From positions 34,108,171-34,172,170 of the forward strand of contig NC_086383.1 in the NCBI RefSeq assembly GCF_036588685.1: a stretch of DNA of 64,000 nucleotides, given 5' to 3'. The translations under genes and the position numbers were made by a program. Below are positions 63,480-64,000 of the stretch, piece after piece. Within the stretch, counting starts at the first letter, position 1. The number at the start of each line of letters is the position of its first letter. The stretch is from Mytilus trossulus (lineage: Eukaryota; Mollusca; Bivalvia; Mytilida; Mytilidae). The notes under the pieces are model-generated. The model saw only the letters and a list, made by a program, of their open reading frames with translations, made no database searches and was not told where the DNA came from.

Positions 63480-64000
63480 ATACAAAAATAAATAAAGAAG
63501 AAAACACTTTTCGCTGTTTTTTTATTTTTGAACATGTAAAACGAATTGACGCAATTCTCGTGAACGCTTCTACTTATAAAATAAATTGAATAATTATGAC
63601 ATCAAAAATATGAAGCAGGAAGGAAACACGGAACAAGTAGGTACTTCCTCATTTGTAAATATTAAAAGATTTGTATATACAGTGAAACCTGACTGAACCG
63701 AATCCTGTATAAACCGAAAACCTGTCTAAACCAAACATGTTCGTAAGCACCGTCATATCAAACTATGTGCGTTTAGAAACTGATAAAATCGAACATCGGC
63801 CAAAACCGAACAAAATCTTCAATCCTGTAGAGGTTCGGTTTAAATAGGTTTCACTGTATATATATATATATATTTAGGAGAGAAGTACGTTGTACATGTA
63901 GTAAGTAATATTAAATTTATTTTCTAACATTTATTTTTGATCACCTTATTTTTTTATATACGTCTTTTCAACATAGTTTTGAACAAACGTTCAATTTACT
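63480..64000 (+). repeat. Duplicated block S3, continuing past the window
   Basis: It matches S1 and S2 over AATTGACGCAA, ACATCAAAAATATGAAG, AAGTAGGTACTTCCTCATTT and, after a 181-bp element insertion, GTAGTAAGTAATATTAAATT. The donor-like GTAAGT is at 63901-63906. In S2 the equivalent block precedes gene copy 2. Confidence 0.55.
63678..63858. mobile_element. 181-bp miniature inverted-repeat element at a TA site
   Basis: The ends TACAGTGAAACCT (63678-63690) and AGGTTTCACTGTA (63846-63858) are perfect inverted repeats beginning with TA, as for Tc1/mariner-type elements. A (TA)n run follows. It sits inside block S3 and is absent from S1 and S2, so it inserted after that duplication. Confidence 0.8.

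Overview
This 64-kb window is AT-rich, intron-bearing and repeat-dense, and looks like a bivalve mollusc genome, most likely a mussel (Mytilus-like). That is an inference from two things: a lineage-typical B-box zinc finger, and many dispersed repeats of kinds I recognise from mussel DNA. No prokaryotic features, rRNA or functional tRNA gene was seen, and most of the window is not protein-coding.

The only convincing host genes form one family. Each gene has three coding exons: a B-box zinc finger (63 codons), then an SH2 domain split over two exons (152 nt, then about 200 nt). Copy 1 (10549-13532, +, 183 aa) and copy 2 (27723-45811, +, 178 aa) are open with matching splice phases. All eight B-box zinc ligands and the SH2 phosphotyrosine-binding arginine are present in both. 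Copy 3 (51376-55249, +) has two stop codons in its first SH2 exon and no visible B-box exon. A fourth remnant at 23773-23843 is only a piece of the last SH2 exon. I know of no described B-box plus SH2 protein, so this is a candidate new adaptor architecture expanded in tandem. A duplicated block (23985-24570, 25500-26460, and 63480 to the window end) may be an upstream part of the gene, and hints at another copy to the right.

The second theme is self-cleaving RNA. Two unrelated repeat families carry hammerhead ribozymes. A roughly 540-bp unit forms a five-copy tandem array (41988-44697, -), plus inverted copies at 36452-37505 and one at 39120-39660. A 356-bp unit occurs as a partial dimer at 26464-27010 and as single copies near 44.8, 47.5, 60.6 and 63.1 kb. 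Both resemble retrozymes. Inside the same 11.2-kb intron of copy 2 lies a 5'-truncated Penelope-like element with a GIY-YIG endonuclease (40970-41464, -), the kind of element proposed to mobilise animal retrozymes.

Layout: 0-10 kb holds a reverse-transcriptase relic and foldback elements. 10.5-13.5 kb is gene copy 1. 13.5-27 kb holds minisatellites, another reverse-transcriptase relic, the solo SH2 fragment and duplicated blocks. 27.7-45.8 kb is gene copy 2 with transposon-packed introns. 45.8-51 kb has a C-type lectin relic and a Penelope-like fragment. 51-55 kb is gene copy 3. 55-64 kb has SINE-like repeats and a nested piggyBac and reverse-transcriptase graveyard.
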